64,000 nt of DNA from Acholeplasmataceae bacterium (GCA_021108415.1 JAIOQX010000002.1:62001-126000), one strand, 5' to 3'; positions 50,861 to 60,522 are shown, counted from the first letter of the stretch. Notes: generated from the sequence alone by a model not told the origin. Numbers and translations are program-made.

Positions 50861-51853
50861 ATGTTCTGACTTAGGTCTTAATGTTTTTAACCATATAGAA
50901 ATTAAATCGACAATGGTTAATGCACTTACTATAACTGTTATCCATATTAAAATGTTTTTTAAACCATTTTGAAGATAAACAACAGTTGAGACCATCGTTA
51001 AAGATAATTGAGCTAAATAAGCCGTTGTAACTAAATCAGATTGGTTGATAAATAATAACATTAATGTCACTGATAAGATTTGATAGACTGTATATGATAT
51101 CGCAAGTTCTTTATTCCATTTTTTGTAATATATTTTTAACATCTGCACTATAAATCCTATCACAGCTGATATGATAAAGAAGATGATAAATGGATTTACT
51201 GCATAATCATTAAAAAGTCTTGCAACTAAAACATCATTTGTATACCATCCTATAATATCAACATATCTTAATGCGATAACGATAAATATTGTTGAAAATA
51301 TTGTATGAAATATAAGGCCTATAATACTTTGAGTTCTTGAAATTTTTGATGATTTAATATCAGGAAGATCTGGTAGGTCTTTTATTTTCCAATCATTTGG
51401 GTTTACTTTATATTGAAAACGATCGATAAGCCAAAATATTATGGTTACGAAAAAGAAAGTTGTAACAATTGCATTGCTAACATCTTCTATTATCTTCTCA
51501 GCAATAGCAACTATAGTTTTAAAGACTGTTATTTCATTAATATGTATTGCTGCTTCTATTGCAGATATCACCAAAGCAATTGATACAATAATGATGAATG
51601 CAAGTTTTAAGACTCGAATATAATCTTCATAAAACAAAGGTGATATCACATATCTTTTATTTTCTTTATAATTGTTTGCGATTTTTCTTGGACTTCCAAG
51701 TTCATGTAACACATGATCGATATCTTCATCTGTTGGGTTTTCATCTAACATATCATAAATATGTGCATTTAATTCTTCTTTAACATCATCTTGCATCTCT
51801 TTAGGTAATCTTCTAACTACATCATAGATATATCTTTCTACATATTTTTTCAT
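50846..51853 (-). CDS. HAAS-domain integral membrane protein
   Basis: 335 residues. The first 65 form a HAAS domain (VVRRLPKEMQDDVKEEL, LHELGSPRKIANNY). Then about seven membrane helices follow with the basic loop SSKISRTQS. It overlaps the upstream PadR gene by 4 bp and is translated with it. HAAS proteins linked with PadR are thought to sense and signal at the membrane; the exact role is unknown. It forms the second PadR/HAAS module of the window. Confidence 0.85.
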   Translation of the reverse strand: MKKYVERYIYDVVRRLPKEMQDDVKEELNAHIYDMLDENPTDEDIDHVLHELGSPRKIANNYKENKRYVISPLFYEDYIRVLKLAFIIIVSIALVISAIEAAIHINEITVFKTIVAIAEKIIEDVSNAIVTTFFFVTIIFWLIDRFQYKVNPNDWKIKDLPDLPDIKSSKISRTQSIIGLIFHTIFSTIFIVIALRYVDIIGWYTNDVLVARLFNDYAVNPFIIFFIISAVIGFIVQMLKIYYKKWNKELAISYTVYQILSVTLMLLFINQSDLVTTAYLAQLSLTMVSTVVYLQNGLKNILIWITVIVSALTIVDLISIWLKTLRPKSEHKKSA

Positions 51854-52191
51854 ATTTTTTCCTCCATAATTATTTGATTAACCTCGTTAATCATCTCTAC
51901 CCATGCATTTTTTAATGCCTCTAATATTTCAATACCAAATGCACTTAATTGATAGTATTTTCTTGGTCTTGATTCAGTTGTATCCCATTGGCTATCCAAT
52001 AAACCTTGTTTATCTAGCCTTCTTAAAAGCGGATATAAAGTACCTGCTTCTATATGTGTTTGTTTTTCATTGAGTACCTGTAAAAGACTATAACCATATT
52101 GCGTTTTGCGTAATGCATCTAATACAATCATAATTTGAGTTCCTCTTTTTAATTCCATGACCATGTTATCTAGTATCTCATTTTTTTCCAT
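51850..52191 (-). CDS. PadR-family transcriptional regulator (second of two)
   Basis: 113 residues with the PadR fold: IMIVLDALRKTQYGYSLLQVL, EAGTLYPLLRRLDKQGLL and RPRKYYQLSAFG. The ATG lies behind AGGTGATG. Its promoter holds a perfect palindrome in the spacer, so it probably represses itself. Compared with the first PadR it has a different DNA-recognition helix and a different operator. Confidence 0.93.
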   Translation of the reverse strand: MEKNEILDNMVMELKRGTQIMIVLDALRKTQYGYSLLQVLNEKQTHIEAGTLYPLLRRLDKQGLLDSQWDTTESRPRKYYQLSAFGIEILEALKNAWVEMINEVNQIIMEEKI

Positions 52192-52210
52192 GTCATCACC
52201 TCACATTTAC

Positions 52211-52240
52211 ATTATACTGTATGCCATACACTATTGTCAA
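52211..52240 (-). promoter_or_regulatory. padR promoter with a palindromic operator
   Basis: TTGACA (52235-52240), 18-bp spacer and TATAAT (52211-52216) on the minus strand. The spacer contains TGTATG-C-CATACA (52218-52230), a perfect 6-bp inverted repeat around one base. Confidence 0.75.
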
Positions 52241-52436
52241 CTAAATAATAATACTTTTTATTTATTGATAATTTTAATTATTTTTATCCTTACTTTTTAA
52301 AGTTTCTTACGCATATATTTATATTTTTAATATAATAATTCTCAACTAAAGCCTTTTCATTGTAATTTAAGCCTATAAAACATATAATAAACATATGAAA
52401 TATCATATTGATTTTAAAATTTATTAGGAGGATCTT

Positions 52437-53261
52437 ATGTTAAATTTAATTAAAGAAAGAAAATCAGTTCGAACGTATCTTGATAAAGATTTAACTGCAA
52501 AAGATTTAAAAGCAGTGAAACAAATTATTGAAACTTATAACAACAAACAAGGTTTTTTTAAAAACAGAATTGAACTACAGTTTTTTGAAAAGCCATTTCT
52601 AAATGATGAAAAGCATACGAAAATTGGAACTTATGGATTTATAACTAATCCAAGATGCTTTATTGCTGGCTGTGTAGAAAATTCATTTTATGGTATGGTA
52701 GATTACGGTTTTATATTTGAAAATATGATACTTGACTTAACTGAAAAGAAATTATCAACAGTTTGGTTAGGTGGAACTTTCGATCGTAAGACTTTTGATT
52801 TTATGCAAAAAGGAAACCAAATTGTACCAACCATCACACCTGTTGGTTATGAAGATACACATCAATCACAAAAGGAACAAAATGTAAGAGAACATGTACA
52901 TGCTAATCAAAGAGAGCCTTTTGAAACACTATTCTTTAACGAATCTCTTGATCAACCATTATCAGAATCTCATGCATTAGCACCTTTATTTGAACTTGTT
53001 AGATTTGCACCTTCTGCTGATAACAAACAACCTTGGCGATTATTAGTTAAAAAAGATATGGTTCACTTTTACTTGCACCGTACACCAACTTATCAAGAAC
53101 AACTTTCATTTGATGTACAAGCAATCGATATGGGAATCGCATTAAGTCATTTTGTTAAAGGTTTAAAAGATCAAAAAATCAAATTTGAAGTATCAAACAA
53201 CTTCGTTAACATTGATTTACCTGAATTAGAATACGCATTTTCAGTAAAACTTGAAAAATAA
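52437..53261 (+). CDS. nitroreductase-like protein (TM-nitroreductase type)
   Basis: 274 residues. The N-terminal RKSVRTYLD matches the flavin-binding start, FKNRIELQFFEKPF follows, and VRFAPSADNKQPWRLL (near 188) is a second flavin-phosphate motif; IDMGIALSHF is the usual helix. The length and the two halves match the putative TM-nitroreductase family and not the classical one at 13021. Substrate unknown. The ATG follows TTAGGAGGA. Confidence 0.85.
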   Translation: MLNLIKERKSVRTYLDKDLTAKDLKAVKQIIETYNNKQGFFKNRIELQFFEKPFLNDEKHTKIGTYGFITNPRCFIAGCVENSFYGMVDYGFIFENMILDLTEKKLSTVWLGGTFDRKTFDFMQKGNQIVPTITPVGYEDTHQSQKEQNVREHVHANQREPFETLFFNESLDQPLSESHALAPLFELVRFAPSADNKQPWRLLVKKDMVHFYLHRTPTYQEQLSFDVQAIDMGIALSHFVKGLKDQKIKFEVSNNFVNIDLPELEYAFSVKLEK

Positions 53262-53340
53262 CAAACATATTTATAATAATCTATTGCTAAACGTGATAAA
53301 ATAACTTGTAAGATAAAAGTTTACGATATGCACATAAAAT

Positions 53341-53370
53341 CAGCTACATGATATCGTGTAGCTGTTTTTT
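53341..53370 (+). terminator. terminator before the methyltransferase gene
   Basis: CAGCTACA/TGTAGCTG stem and six T. It lies inside the open frame upstream of 53384, which supports the later start. Confidence 0.8.
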
Positions 53371-53383
53371 AAAAGGTGATTTT

Positions 53384-54076
53384 ATGTATGATTTATTAAG
53401 TGAGTATTATGATAATTTATTTACATTTAACCCAAAATTAAAAGATTTTGTTTTTCCTTTTGTTACAAAAGGACAACAAGCACTTGAGTTAGGCTCGGGT
53501 ACAGGTAGACTTACACATTTGATAGGTCAATTAGGTATGGATTCAATTGGAATTGATTTAGATCAAAAAATGACCTCAATTGCAAGCACTAAATATCCCA
53601 ATCAATCGTTTATAACAGATGATATATTGGATTATTTAGATCAAACGAATCAAAAATTTGATTTAATGACTTGTTTTGGTAATACGATTGCACATCTTGA
53701 TTCTCAATCTATTGATCACCTATTTAGGCAAATCAAACTGCATCTAAATAAAAATAAGTACTTTATCATACAGTTGTTAAACTATACAAAAATCCTTTCC
53801 CAAAAGCCAGATAGTCTTCCTGATTTAGTTTTTAATAATTTAGTGTTAAAAAGAAATTATACATACTTAAAAGATGAAATTCTATTTGAAACTATTTTAT
53901 TTAAAGACGATGATATATTTGAATTAGGCAAACAAAGATTATATCCATATACACACATGGCTTTAATCGATAAAGCTTTACAACACGGATTTGAATCTAG
54001 TTTTTACGGCAAACCTGATTTTTCACCTTATCAACTTAATGATTCTCACGTTTATATTGTATTAAAAAATATTTAA
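53384..54076 (+). CDS. SAM-dependent methyltransferase
   Basis: 230 residues of class I methyltransferase. The SAM loop is LELGSGTGRLT (near 32), motif II GIDLDQKM, and DLMTCFGNTIAHL is the post-I region. The N-terminus YDLLSEYYDNLF is typical of small-molecule or unassigned methyltransferases. Target unknown. The ATG at 53384 follows AAAAGGTGA. It precedes ppiB by 20 bp and is probably transcribed with it. Confidence 0.88.
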   Translation: MYDLLSEYYDNLFTFNPKLKDFVFPFVTKGQQALELGSGTGRLTHLIGQLGMDSIGIDLDQKMTSIASTKYPNQSFITDDILDYLDQTNQKFDLMTCFGNTIAHLDSQSIDHLFRQIKLHLNKNKYFIIQLLNYTKILSQKPDSLPDLVFNNLVLKRNYTYLKDEILFETILFKDDDIFELGKQRLYPYTHMALIDKALQHGFESSFYGKPDFSPYQLNDSHVYIVLKNI

Positions 54077-54096
54077 ATAAGAAAGAAGGAACTCAT

Positions 54097-54624
54097 ATGA
54101 ATTATAGAAATTATTTACACAAAGACAACCCAGTTGTAACCATTACTGTCAAGAAATTTGGAAAGATTACTTTAGAACTATTTTACCAAGTTGCCCCAAA
54201 CACAGTTAGCAATTTTGTTTCACTGATCCAGAAAGACTATTTTAAAGATCTTATCTTCCATAGAGTTATTCCTGGATTTATGATCCAAGGTGGACAAGGT
54301 GAACGCGTTAAATCAATTGTCGGAGAATTCGCACAAAACGGGCATGAAAATCCTCTTTTTCATTCAAGAGGTGTCATTTCTATGGCTAGAACCAATGATC
54401 CAAACTCCGCATCTTCTCAGTTCTTTATCATGCATCAAGATTCATCACATCTAAATGGTGCTTATGCTGCCTTTGGTGGTGTGACTTCGGGCATTGAAGT
54501 TGTTGATCAAATTGCTAATCAAGCAAGAGACGTAAGAGATAGACCTTATGAAGATATCGTTATTGAAAGTATTACAGTCGATACGAAAGGTAAAGTTTAT
54601 CCTAAACCAGAATTATACTTATAA
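54097..54624 (+). CDS. ppiB: cyclophilin-type peptidyl-prolyl isomerase
   Basis: Cytoplasmic prolyl isomerase, 175 residues. FHRVIPGFMIQGG carries the catalytic Arg and Phe, and SMARTNDPNSASSQFFIMH and HLNGAYAAFG complete the active site. No signal peptide is seen. The ATG follows AAGAAGGAA. Confidence 0.95.
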   Translation: MNYRNYLHKDNPVVTITVKKFGKITLELFYQVAPNTVSNFVSLIQKDYFKDLIFHRVIPGFMIQGGQGERVKSIVGEFAQNGHENPLFHSRGVISMARTNDPNSASSQFFIMHQDSSHLNGAYAAFGGVTSGIEVVDQIANQARDVRDRPYEDIVIESITVDTKGKVYPKPELYL

Positions 54625-54650
54625 ACACAAGTAAACCTTGTGTTTTTTTT
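54623..54650 (+). terminator. terminator after ppiB
   Basis: AAACACAAG/CTTGTGTTT stem with a T-run. Confidence 0.8.
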
Positions 54651-54784
54651 TGCATTTTTATACTTGTTTATAATGTAAGCAAATGTAAATATTTACTGAG
54701 AACACTTTCATCTACAAACCACAATTTTATCCTTTTATTTCAAAAAATAATTGATATAATAAGTGCACAAGGTAGGTGAATCAT

Positions 54785-56050
54785 ATGGATGCATACAAAC
54801 TACATCGTCATATTTTATGTATAGATCTTAAAAGTTTCTATGCATCTGTAGAATGTGCTGTACGAAAACTTGATCCCTTTAAGACGCCATTAGTTGTTGC
54901 AGATGCTGGTAGAGGCGGCGGCTCAATTGTTCTTGCTGTATCACCTTATCTTAAGACACTTGGAATTCCAAGTCGTTTACGTTTTTATGAACTCCCCGAA
55001 GATATAGACATGATTGTTGCAAAGCCTCGCATAGGCTTATATTTAGAGTATTCTGCAAAGATTATAGAAATTTATTTAAAGTTTATTTCCGAAGATGACT
55101 TGTACGTCTATTCAGTTGATGAAGCTTTCTTAGATGTCACAGAATATCTAACTTATTACAAAATGACTGATGTCCAACTTGCAAAAAAAATACTTGATAC
55201 AATCTATGAAGAAACTAAATTATTCGCAACCGTTGGTATTGGACCTAATATGTTAATATCTAAATTAGCTTTAGATATTGAATCAAAAAAAGCACCAGAT
55301 TTTATTGCCAAATGGACATATGATGATATTAAAGATAAACTATGGCCAGTTGAACCTTTAAGTGAAATGTGGGGCATTGGTTATCGTATGGAAAAAAGAC
55401 TCAATCGCCTGGGCTTAATTAAAATTGGAGATATTGCGGCATATCCTGTGCAAGAACTAAAACGACAATTTGGTATTCTTGGTCAAGAATTATATTATCA
55501 TACACACGGTATTGACATGAGTGTCATCCAACATAAACACAATATACGTTCTAAACACAAGAGTTATGGTATTGGTCAAACACTTTTTTCTGATTATTAC
55601 GTTCCAGACATTTTTCAAATCATTTTAGAAATGGTTGATGATGTCTCAAGACGACTCAGATTATCAAAAAAAGTAGCAAAAACAATTCATTTGGGTATCG
55701 CCTATAGTAAAGATATTGGTGGTGGTTTTTCTAGACAGATGTCAATTGAACAACCAACTTCTTCTGCACATGAGATCTATAGTATTTGCCTATCCATCTT
55801 TAATAAATACTACCAAGATGAACCCATCAGACGTGTCCATGTGAGCGCAACTAATTTATCAGAATCTCATGTCTACCAATTTTCTCTATTTGAAGATCCT
55901 GAGCATATCATCAAAGAACAAAACTTATTACATGCAATGGATGAGATGAAATATAAATATGGTAAAAATACACTCAATCGTGCATCTAGTGAATTAAAAT
56001 CATCCACAACAAAAGCTAGAAACAAGATGATTGGAGGCCATCATGCATAA
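54785..56050 (+). CDS. Y-family DNA polymerase, UvrX/DinB type
   Basis: Translesion polymerase of 421 residues. IDLKSFYASVE (near 13-23) and YSVDEAFLD (near 113) hold the metal-binding acidic residues, and GIGPNMLISKLALD follows. MWGIGYRMEKRLNRLGL is the helix-hairpin. QFSLFED near the end matches the sliding-clamp binding peptide. It resembles plasmid/phage-borne UvrX of Bacillus more than DinB. The following YolD-like gene supports this. The ATG at 54785 follows AAGGTAGGTG. I saw no LexA box. Confidence 0.93.
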   Translation: MDAYKLHRHILCIDLKSFYASVECAVRKLDPFKTPLVVADAGRGGGSIVLAVSPYLKTLGIPSRLRFYELPEDIDMIVAKPRIGLYLEYSAKIIEIYLKFISEDDLYVYSVDEAFLDVTEYLTYYKMTDVQLAKKILDTIYEETKLFATVGIGPNMLISKLALDIESKKAPDFIAKWTYDDIKDKLWPVEPLSEMWGIGYRMEKRLNRLGLIKIGDIAAYPVQELKRQFGILGQELYYHTHGIDMSVIQHKHNIRSKHKSYGIGQTLFSDYYVPDIFQIILEMVDDVSRRLRLSKKVAKTIHLGIAYSKDIGGGFSRQMSIEQPTSSAHEIYSICLSIFNKYYQDEPIRRVHVSATNLSESHVYQFSLFEDPEHIIKEQNLLHAMDEMKYKYGKNTLNRASSELKSSTTKARNKMIGGHHA

Positions 56051-56366
56051 TTATGTTGATCGTGGGATCATCAAATGGGCTCCATTTGACGCATTGGTTG
56101 GCTATCAAAGCATTTTAAGTGAGCTACGCCATAAGCTTGGTAAAAAAGATAAACCTCTCTTAAGTGTCGACCAACATGAAGAATTAAATCAAAAGTTAAA
56201 TTTTGTTTATCATCATCAAATAGAAATTGAGGTTTTATACTATCATGACGGATATACTAAAACCAGTTATGGGAAAATTAAAGCTCTAGATTTCATTAAC
56301 AAACAAATCATTTTATCAACTTATGAGAAAATTAGCAGTACTCTAATTCTAGATTTAACTTATTAA
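56043..56366 (+). CDS. YolD-like protein
   Basis: 107 residues matching the YolD-like family: the start YVDRGIIKWAPFDAL is the signature. The rest is alpha/beta with HHQIEIEVLYYHDGY. YolD proteins are found next to UvrX-type polymerases, and the pair is thought to form a mutagenesis unit like UmuD-UmuC, though the mechanism is unclear. The ATG overlaps the polymerase gene by 8 bp and follows GGAGG. Confidence 0.9.
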   Translation: MHNYVDRGIIKWAPFDALVGYQSILSELRHKLGKKDKPLLSVDQHEELNQKLNFVYHHQIEIEVLYYHDGYTKTSYGKIKALDFINKQIILSTYEKISSTLILDLTY

Positions 56367-56367
56367 A

Positions 56368-56397
56368 AAAGCGCACATTTTATAAAATGTGCGCTTT
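56368..56397. terminator. terminator after yolD-like and marR genes
   Basis: AAAGCGCACATTT/AAATGTGCGCTTT stem. The T-run is best on the minus strand, serving the MarR operon. Confidence 0.75.
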
Positions 56398-56420
56398 GAT
56401 ATTTATACATCCTGTTTAGC

Positions 56421-56855
56421 TTAATCTTTATTTTCCATAATATGATCAGTCAGTTTTTTTATAATTAAATCCAATTGACTTTTCTCTTCATCACTTAAAA
56501 TCGAAAAAACTGATTCATGTGTCTTGCTATTTGATTTTTTCATATGATCTGTAATAATCAAACCTTTATCAGATAGAAAGTATTTATTCTTATATGTCTT
56601 TTTATCTTCTTTGATTAAAATTCCTTTTTCAATTAATTCTTTAAGTGCTCTTGAAGCATGTGCTTTATCAAGTTGAATTTTTTCAATCATATCTTTTTGC
56701 GATAATCCTTCACGATGATGACATAGCACCATTAAATATGGAATATGCATTTGAGTTAGACTATATGATTCCAATAGTTTGTTAATATCTTCATTCATTT
56801 TTCTTCTTAATGTATGCAAAAATGTTGGAAATAGCGCATCTGATTGTTTCATCAA
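56421..56855 (-). CDS. MarR-family transcriptional regulator
   Basis: 144 residues. The winged helix-turn-helix is EGLSQKDMIEKIQLDKAHASR, then ALKELIEKGILIKE with the wing KNKYFLSDKG, flanked by dimerising helices. It is the last gene of the ABC exporter operon (5 bp behind), so it most likely regulates that operon in response to drugs. Palindromes at the operon promoter could be its operator. Confidence 0.92.
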   Translation of the reverse strand: MMKQSDALFPTFLHTLRRKMNEDINKLLESYSLTQMHIPYLMVLCHHREGLSQKDMIEKIQLDKAHASRALKELIEKGILIKEDKKTYKNKYFLSDKGLIITDHMKKSNSKTHESVFSILSDEEKSQLDLIIKKLTDHIMENKD

Positions 56856-56860
56856 ATCAC

Positions 56861-58678
56861 CTATAATTCAAACTGACTATTATATAAATCAGCATAGAAT
56901 CCTTTTTGATCTAATAGTTCTTGATGCGTTCCAGTTTCAACTACATTACCTTCATTTAAAACTAAAATAACATCTGCATTCTTAATAGTTGATAGTCTAT
57001 GAGCAATTACAAAAGTTGTTCTATCTTTCATCAAAGCATCCATCGCTTCTTGGATTAGCATTTCTGTTCTAACATCAACACTGGAAGTTGCTTCATCTAA
57101 AATAAGCATCGGTGCATTTGTTACCATAGCTCTAGCAATCGTAAGTAATTGTTGTTGTCCTTGTGAAACTGAACTGTTTTCACCAAGTTCATGATCATAC
57201 CCATGTGATAATGATTTAATAAAGTGGTGGACATTAGCAGTTTTTGCTGCATTAATAATTTCTTCATCCGTTGCTGTTAAATGACCATATCTCAAGTTTT
57301 CTTTAATCGTCCCATGAAATAACCATGTGTCTTGAAGTACCATACCAAATAGTTTATGTACTTCATTTCTAGACATTCTTTTTGTAGAAATACCATCGAC
57401 TAAGATTTCACCTGAGTTAACTTCATAAAATCTCATCAATAAATTGACTAAAGTCGTTTTACCAGCTCCAGTAGGACCAACGATTGCAACTTTTTGACCT
57501 GGTTTAACGCTTAAACTAAAATCATGAATAATTTCTTTATCAGGATCATATCCAAATTTTACATGTTTAAATTCTACTGAGCCTTTAACTTTACTAATAA
57601 ATTGAGTTTCTTCTTCAATTTCCATTTCTTCTTCATTTAAAAATTCAAATACGCGTTCAGTTGCAGCTAATGCTGATTGTACTTGTGTTAAACTTTGTGC
57701 AATCGTACCAAGAGGTTGATTAAACTGTCTAACATATTGAAGCATACTTTGAATATCACCGATTAATAAACCACCACCAATCGCAATAATACCACCAAGT
57801 ACTGCAACAAATAAATAACTAAGATTACCAACAAAGTTCATGATTGGAAACATTAAGCCTGAAATAAATTGACTCTTCCAAGATGACTCATATAAATCAT
57901 CATTATGTTGTTCAAATACATTTAAAAATTTTGCTTCTGCTTGGAATGTTTTTAAAATTTGTTGTCCTGTATAAGCCTCTTCTATATGGCCATTTAATGC
58001 ACCTAATGTCTTTTGTTGTTTGACAAAGAATTTTTGAGATTTTTTCATTATAAATCTTAAAATTACAGAAGATAACGGTAGTGATGCAAGTGCAACTAAA
58101 GCTAATTGCCAACTAATGGTAAACATCATGATTAAAATACCGATTAAAAGTGTGATTGATGTGAAAAACTGAGTCACTGATGAGTTAAGTGCTTGACCAA
58201 TTAAATCAATATCATTTGTCATTCTACTTAATGTATCACCATGTGCATTTTTATCAAAGTATTGTAATGGAATTCTTTCCATTTTTCTAAATAGATCTGT
58301 TCTCATTTGTTTAGTTAATTTTTGAGTTAATCTTGTAATAATAATCCCTTGTAAGATGTTAAACACATATGCAGCTGCAAAAAGTCCAATAAGTGTCCAC
58401 ATAATCATATAAATTCGATCAAAATTAATGCCTAATCCACTTATAATACCTAATTGCACTTCATTTGTTATTTCACCTAATAATTTAGGTCCTAAAATAT
58501 TAAATACTGCAGACAATGATGCAAAAACGATTACAACTATGAAAATAAATTTATAAGGACTTAAATATCTCAATAAAGTCTTAAATGCTTTTTTCATGGA
58601 TTTAGGTTTTTGCGCAATTCTTTGTGATCCAGGACCATGCATTGGTCTTTGTGGTCTGTTTTCTTTAGCCATTTGCAA
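56861..58678 (-). CDS. ABC exporter subunit, canonical Walker B (605 aa)
   Basis: Type IV exporter: six membrane helices (about 45-340) and an ATPase with Walker A GPTGAGKTT, Walker B MLILDEATSSVD with the catalytic Glu, and a variant signature VSQGQ instead of LSGGQ. In heterodimeric exporters of the TM287/288, BmrCD or LmrCD kind, one subunit keeps the Glu and the other the signature. It overlaps the partner gene by 14 bp. Substrates are probably hydrophobic drugs or lipids (inferred). Confidence 0.93.
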   Translation of the reverse strand: MQMAKENRPQRPMHGPGSQRIAQKPKSMKKAFKTLLRYLSPYKFIFIVVIVFASLSAVFNILGPKLLGEITNEVQLGIISGLGINFDRIYMIMWTLIGLFAAAYVFNILQGIIITRLTQKLTKQMRTDLFRKMERIPLQYFDKNAHGDTLSRMTNDIDLIGQALNSSVTQFFTSITLLIGILIMMFTISWQLALVALASLPLSSVILRFIMKKSQKFFVKQQKTLGALNGHIEEAYTGQQILKTFQAEAKFLNVFEQHNDDLYESSWKSQFISGLMFPIMNFVGNLSYLFVAVLGGIIAIGGGLLIGDIQSMLQYVRQFNQPLGTIAQSLTQVQSALAATERVFEFLNEEEMEIEEETQFISKVKGSVEFKHVKFGYDPDKEIIHDFSLSVKPGQKVAIVGPTGAGKTTLVNLLMRFYEVNSGEILVDGISTKRMSRNEVHKLFGMVLQDTWLFHGTIKENLRYGHLTATDEEIINAAKTANVHHFIKSLSHGYDHELGENSSVSQGQQQLLTIARAMVTNAPMLILDEATSSVDVRTEMLIQEAMDALMKDRTTFVIAHRLSTIKNADVILVLNEGNVVETGTHQELLDQKGFYADLYNSQFEL

Positions 58679-60431
58679 GTTCCTCCTTAGATAATTGTGC
58701 GTATGCAGTTTCTTGATATGCTGGACATGTTTCTAACAATTCTTTATGCGTGCCTTTACAAACCATATCACCTTTATCAAGAACAATGATTTGATCAGCA
58801 TCCATAATCGTACCTATCCGTTGACCGACGATAATATTGAGTGCATCTTTGACTTCTTTCTTTAAAGCAGCACGTAATGTTTTATCCGTTCTATAGTCAA
58901 GTGCGCTAAAAGAATCATCAAATATATAGATTGGTGGATTTTTTACCAATGCTCTTGCGATAGACAGTCTTTGTTTTTGACCACCAGAAACATTTTTACC
59001 GCCTTGATCAATATCTTTAGATAGTCCTTCATCTGAAGATAAAGCAAAATCTTTGATTTGAGCTATGCTTAATGCTTTTAAGATTTCTTCTTCAGTTGCT
59101 TCTGGATTTGCAATTTTCATATTAGATAGGATATCTCCACTAAACAAAACACCTTTTTGTGGAACATAACCCATCAGTTTATATAGTTCTGATAATGGGT
59201 ATTGTTGAATATTTTTAGAGTTAATTAATATTTCACCTTCTGTAACATCATAAAAGCGTAAAAGCAATTGAATGATGGTTGATTTTCCAGAACCAGTCGA
59301 ACCTATAAATGCCAGTGTTTGACCTTTAGTTCCCTTAAAATTAATATTTTTAATCACACATTCATCAGCATCCGGATATTTAAAACAAACATTTTTAAAT
59401 TCTACAGATATACCTTGTGGTTCAATTAAGTTTGCTTTTTCATCATTTATTTTAAACGGTGTATCGATGACTTCCATAATACGATTTGCAGATACCCATG
59501 CTCTAGGTAAGAAGATAAACATCATAATTAACATCATGAAGCTCATCATAATCATCATGCCATATGAAATAAACTGAACTTGAATAGCAAGTCCTTCAAT
59601 TGGTGTTGAACCTAGGCTGTTTGTACTAATTAATACTGCACCAACGACAATGAGTCCTAAATTAAGTCCATTAAAAACAAGTGTCATACCTGGATTTAAG
59701 AAACTCATTGCGGTGTTAACAAAAATATTAGTTTTTGTAACCTTTTCATTTACGCCTTCAAATTTTTCTTCTTGAATAGATTCTGCATGATGAGATCTAA
59801 TAACTCTTATCCCTGTTAATGTTTCTCTTGTAACTTCATTTAAATCATCTGTACGCTTTTGTAAAAGACTGAATTTAGGCCCTACAAAATAGAATATTGT
59901 ACCAATCATCAAAATGATTGCAACTATACCACCAACGACAACTAATGACATCGTGATATTTAAGTCAGTAACTTTTAAGATAGCTGCAACAGCCATAATA
60001 GGTGCTCTAACTAACATTCTTAACATAATAATTAATGCCATTTGAACTTGAGTTACATCATTTGTTGTTCTTGTGATTAATGAAGGAGTTGAAAACTTAT
60101 TAACTTCTTCTAATGAGAACCCTTGAATGTGAGAAAACAAATTTTTTCTCATAATGTTTGCAACTCTTGTGCCTACTCTTGCTGCAAAGAAACTTGCGAA
60201 AATAGTCATTGTAATACTTCCAAACGTAACTAATAACATCAATAATCCTTCATCAATGATTTCAGATGTCTGATTCGTTCCAGTTGAACTGGCTGTACCA
60301 ATAATCTTGATGATATTTCCCATATAGTCAACGAGTTTTAAGTCAAACTGTACTTGTATATATATAAATACAAAAATAAGTAGTGTAAAAACCCAATGGT
60401 ACCATCTAAAAAATCTAAATATTTTTAACAT
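58665..60431 (-). CDS. ABC exporter subunit, degenerate Walker B (588 aa)
   Basis: Six membrane helices (about 15-315) and an ATPase with Walker A GSTGSGKST, a good signature VSGGQKQR, and Walker B IYIFDDSFSALD, where the catalytic Glu is Asp. This is the noncanonical partner of the 605-residue subunit and together they leave one full ATP site. It is the first gene of the MarR operon. Expression is controlled at the palindromic promoter upstream. Confidence 0.93.
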   Translation of the reverse strand: MLKIFRFFRWYHWVFTLLIFVFIYIQVQFDLKLVDYMGNIIKIIGTASSTGTNQTSEIIDEGLLMLLVTFGSITMTIFASFFAARVGTRVANIMRKNLFSHIQGFSLEEVNKFSTPSLITRTTNDVTQVQMALIIMLRMLVRAPIMAVAAILKVTDLNITMSLVVVGGIVAIILMIGTIFYFVGPKFSLLQKRTDDLNEVTRETLTGIRVIRSHHAESIQEEKFEGVNEKVTKTNIFVNTAMSFLNPGMTLVFNGLNLGLIVVGAVLISTNSLGSTPIEGLAIQVQFISYGMMIMMSFMMLIMMFIFLPRAWVSANRIMEVIDTPFKINDEKANLIEPQGISVEFKNVCFKYPDADECVIKNINFKGTKGQTLAFIGSTGSGKSTIIQLLLRFYDVTEGEILINSKNIQQYPLSELYKLMGYVPQKGVLFSGDILSNMKIANPEATEEEILKALSIAQIKDFALSSDEGLSKDIDQGGKNVSGGQKQRLSIARALVKNPPIYIFDDSFSALDYRTDKTLRAALKKEVKDALNIIVGQRIGTIMDADQIIVLDKGDMVCKGTHKELLETCPAYQETAYAQLSKEELANG

Positions 60432-60455
60432 AATTCACCTCATAAATGTTGTTCT

Positions 60456-60493
60456 ACTTTCTATTATCAACATTTTTGTTGATTTGTCAACAA
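60456..60493 (-). promoter_or_regulatory. promoter and palindromic operator of the ABC-marR operon
   Basis: On the minus strand TTGACA is followed by a 16-bp spacer and GATAAT. Two overlapping palindromes cover this promoter: ATCAACA/TGTTGAT (60466-60483) and TTGTTGA/TCAACAA (60476-60493). They are suitable MarR-dimer sites. Confidence 0.7.
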
Positions 60494-60522
60494 AAAAGTT
60501 TTTTTTAATTTAATTGCTCAAC

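Noticed and set aside
54680-54785. LexA box upstream of the Y-family polymerase
   Set aside because: GAACACTTTC is seen but not the palindromic CGAAC-N4-GTTCG form.
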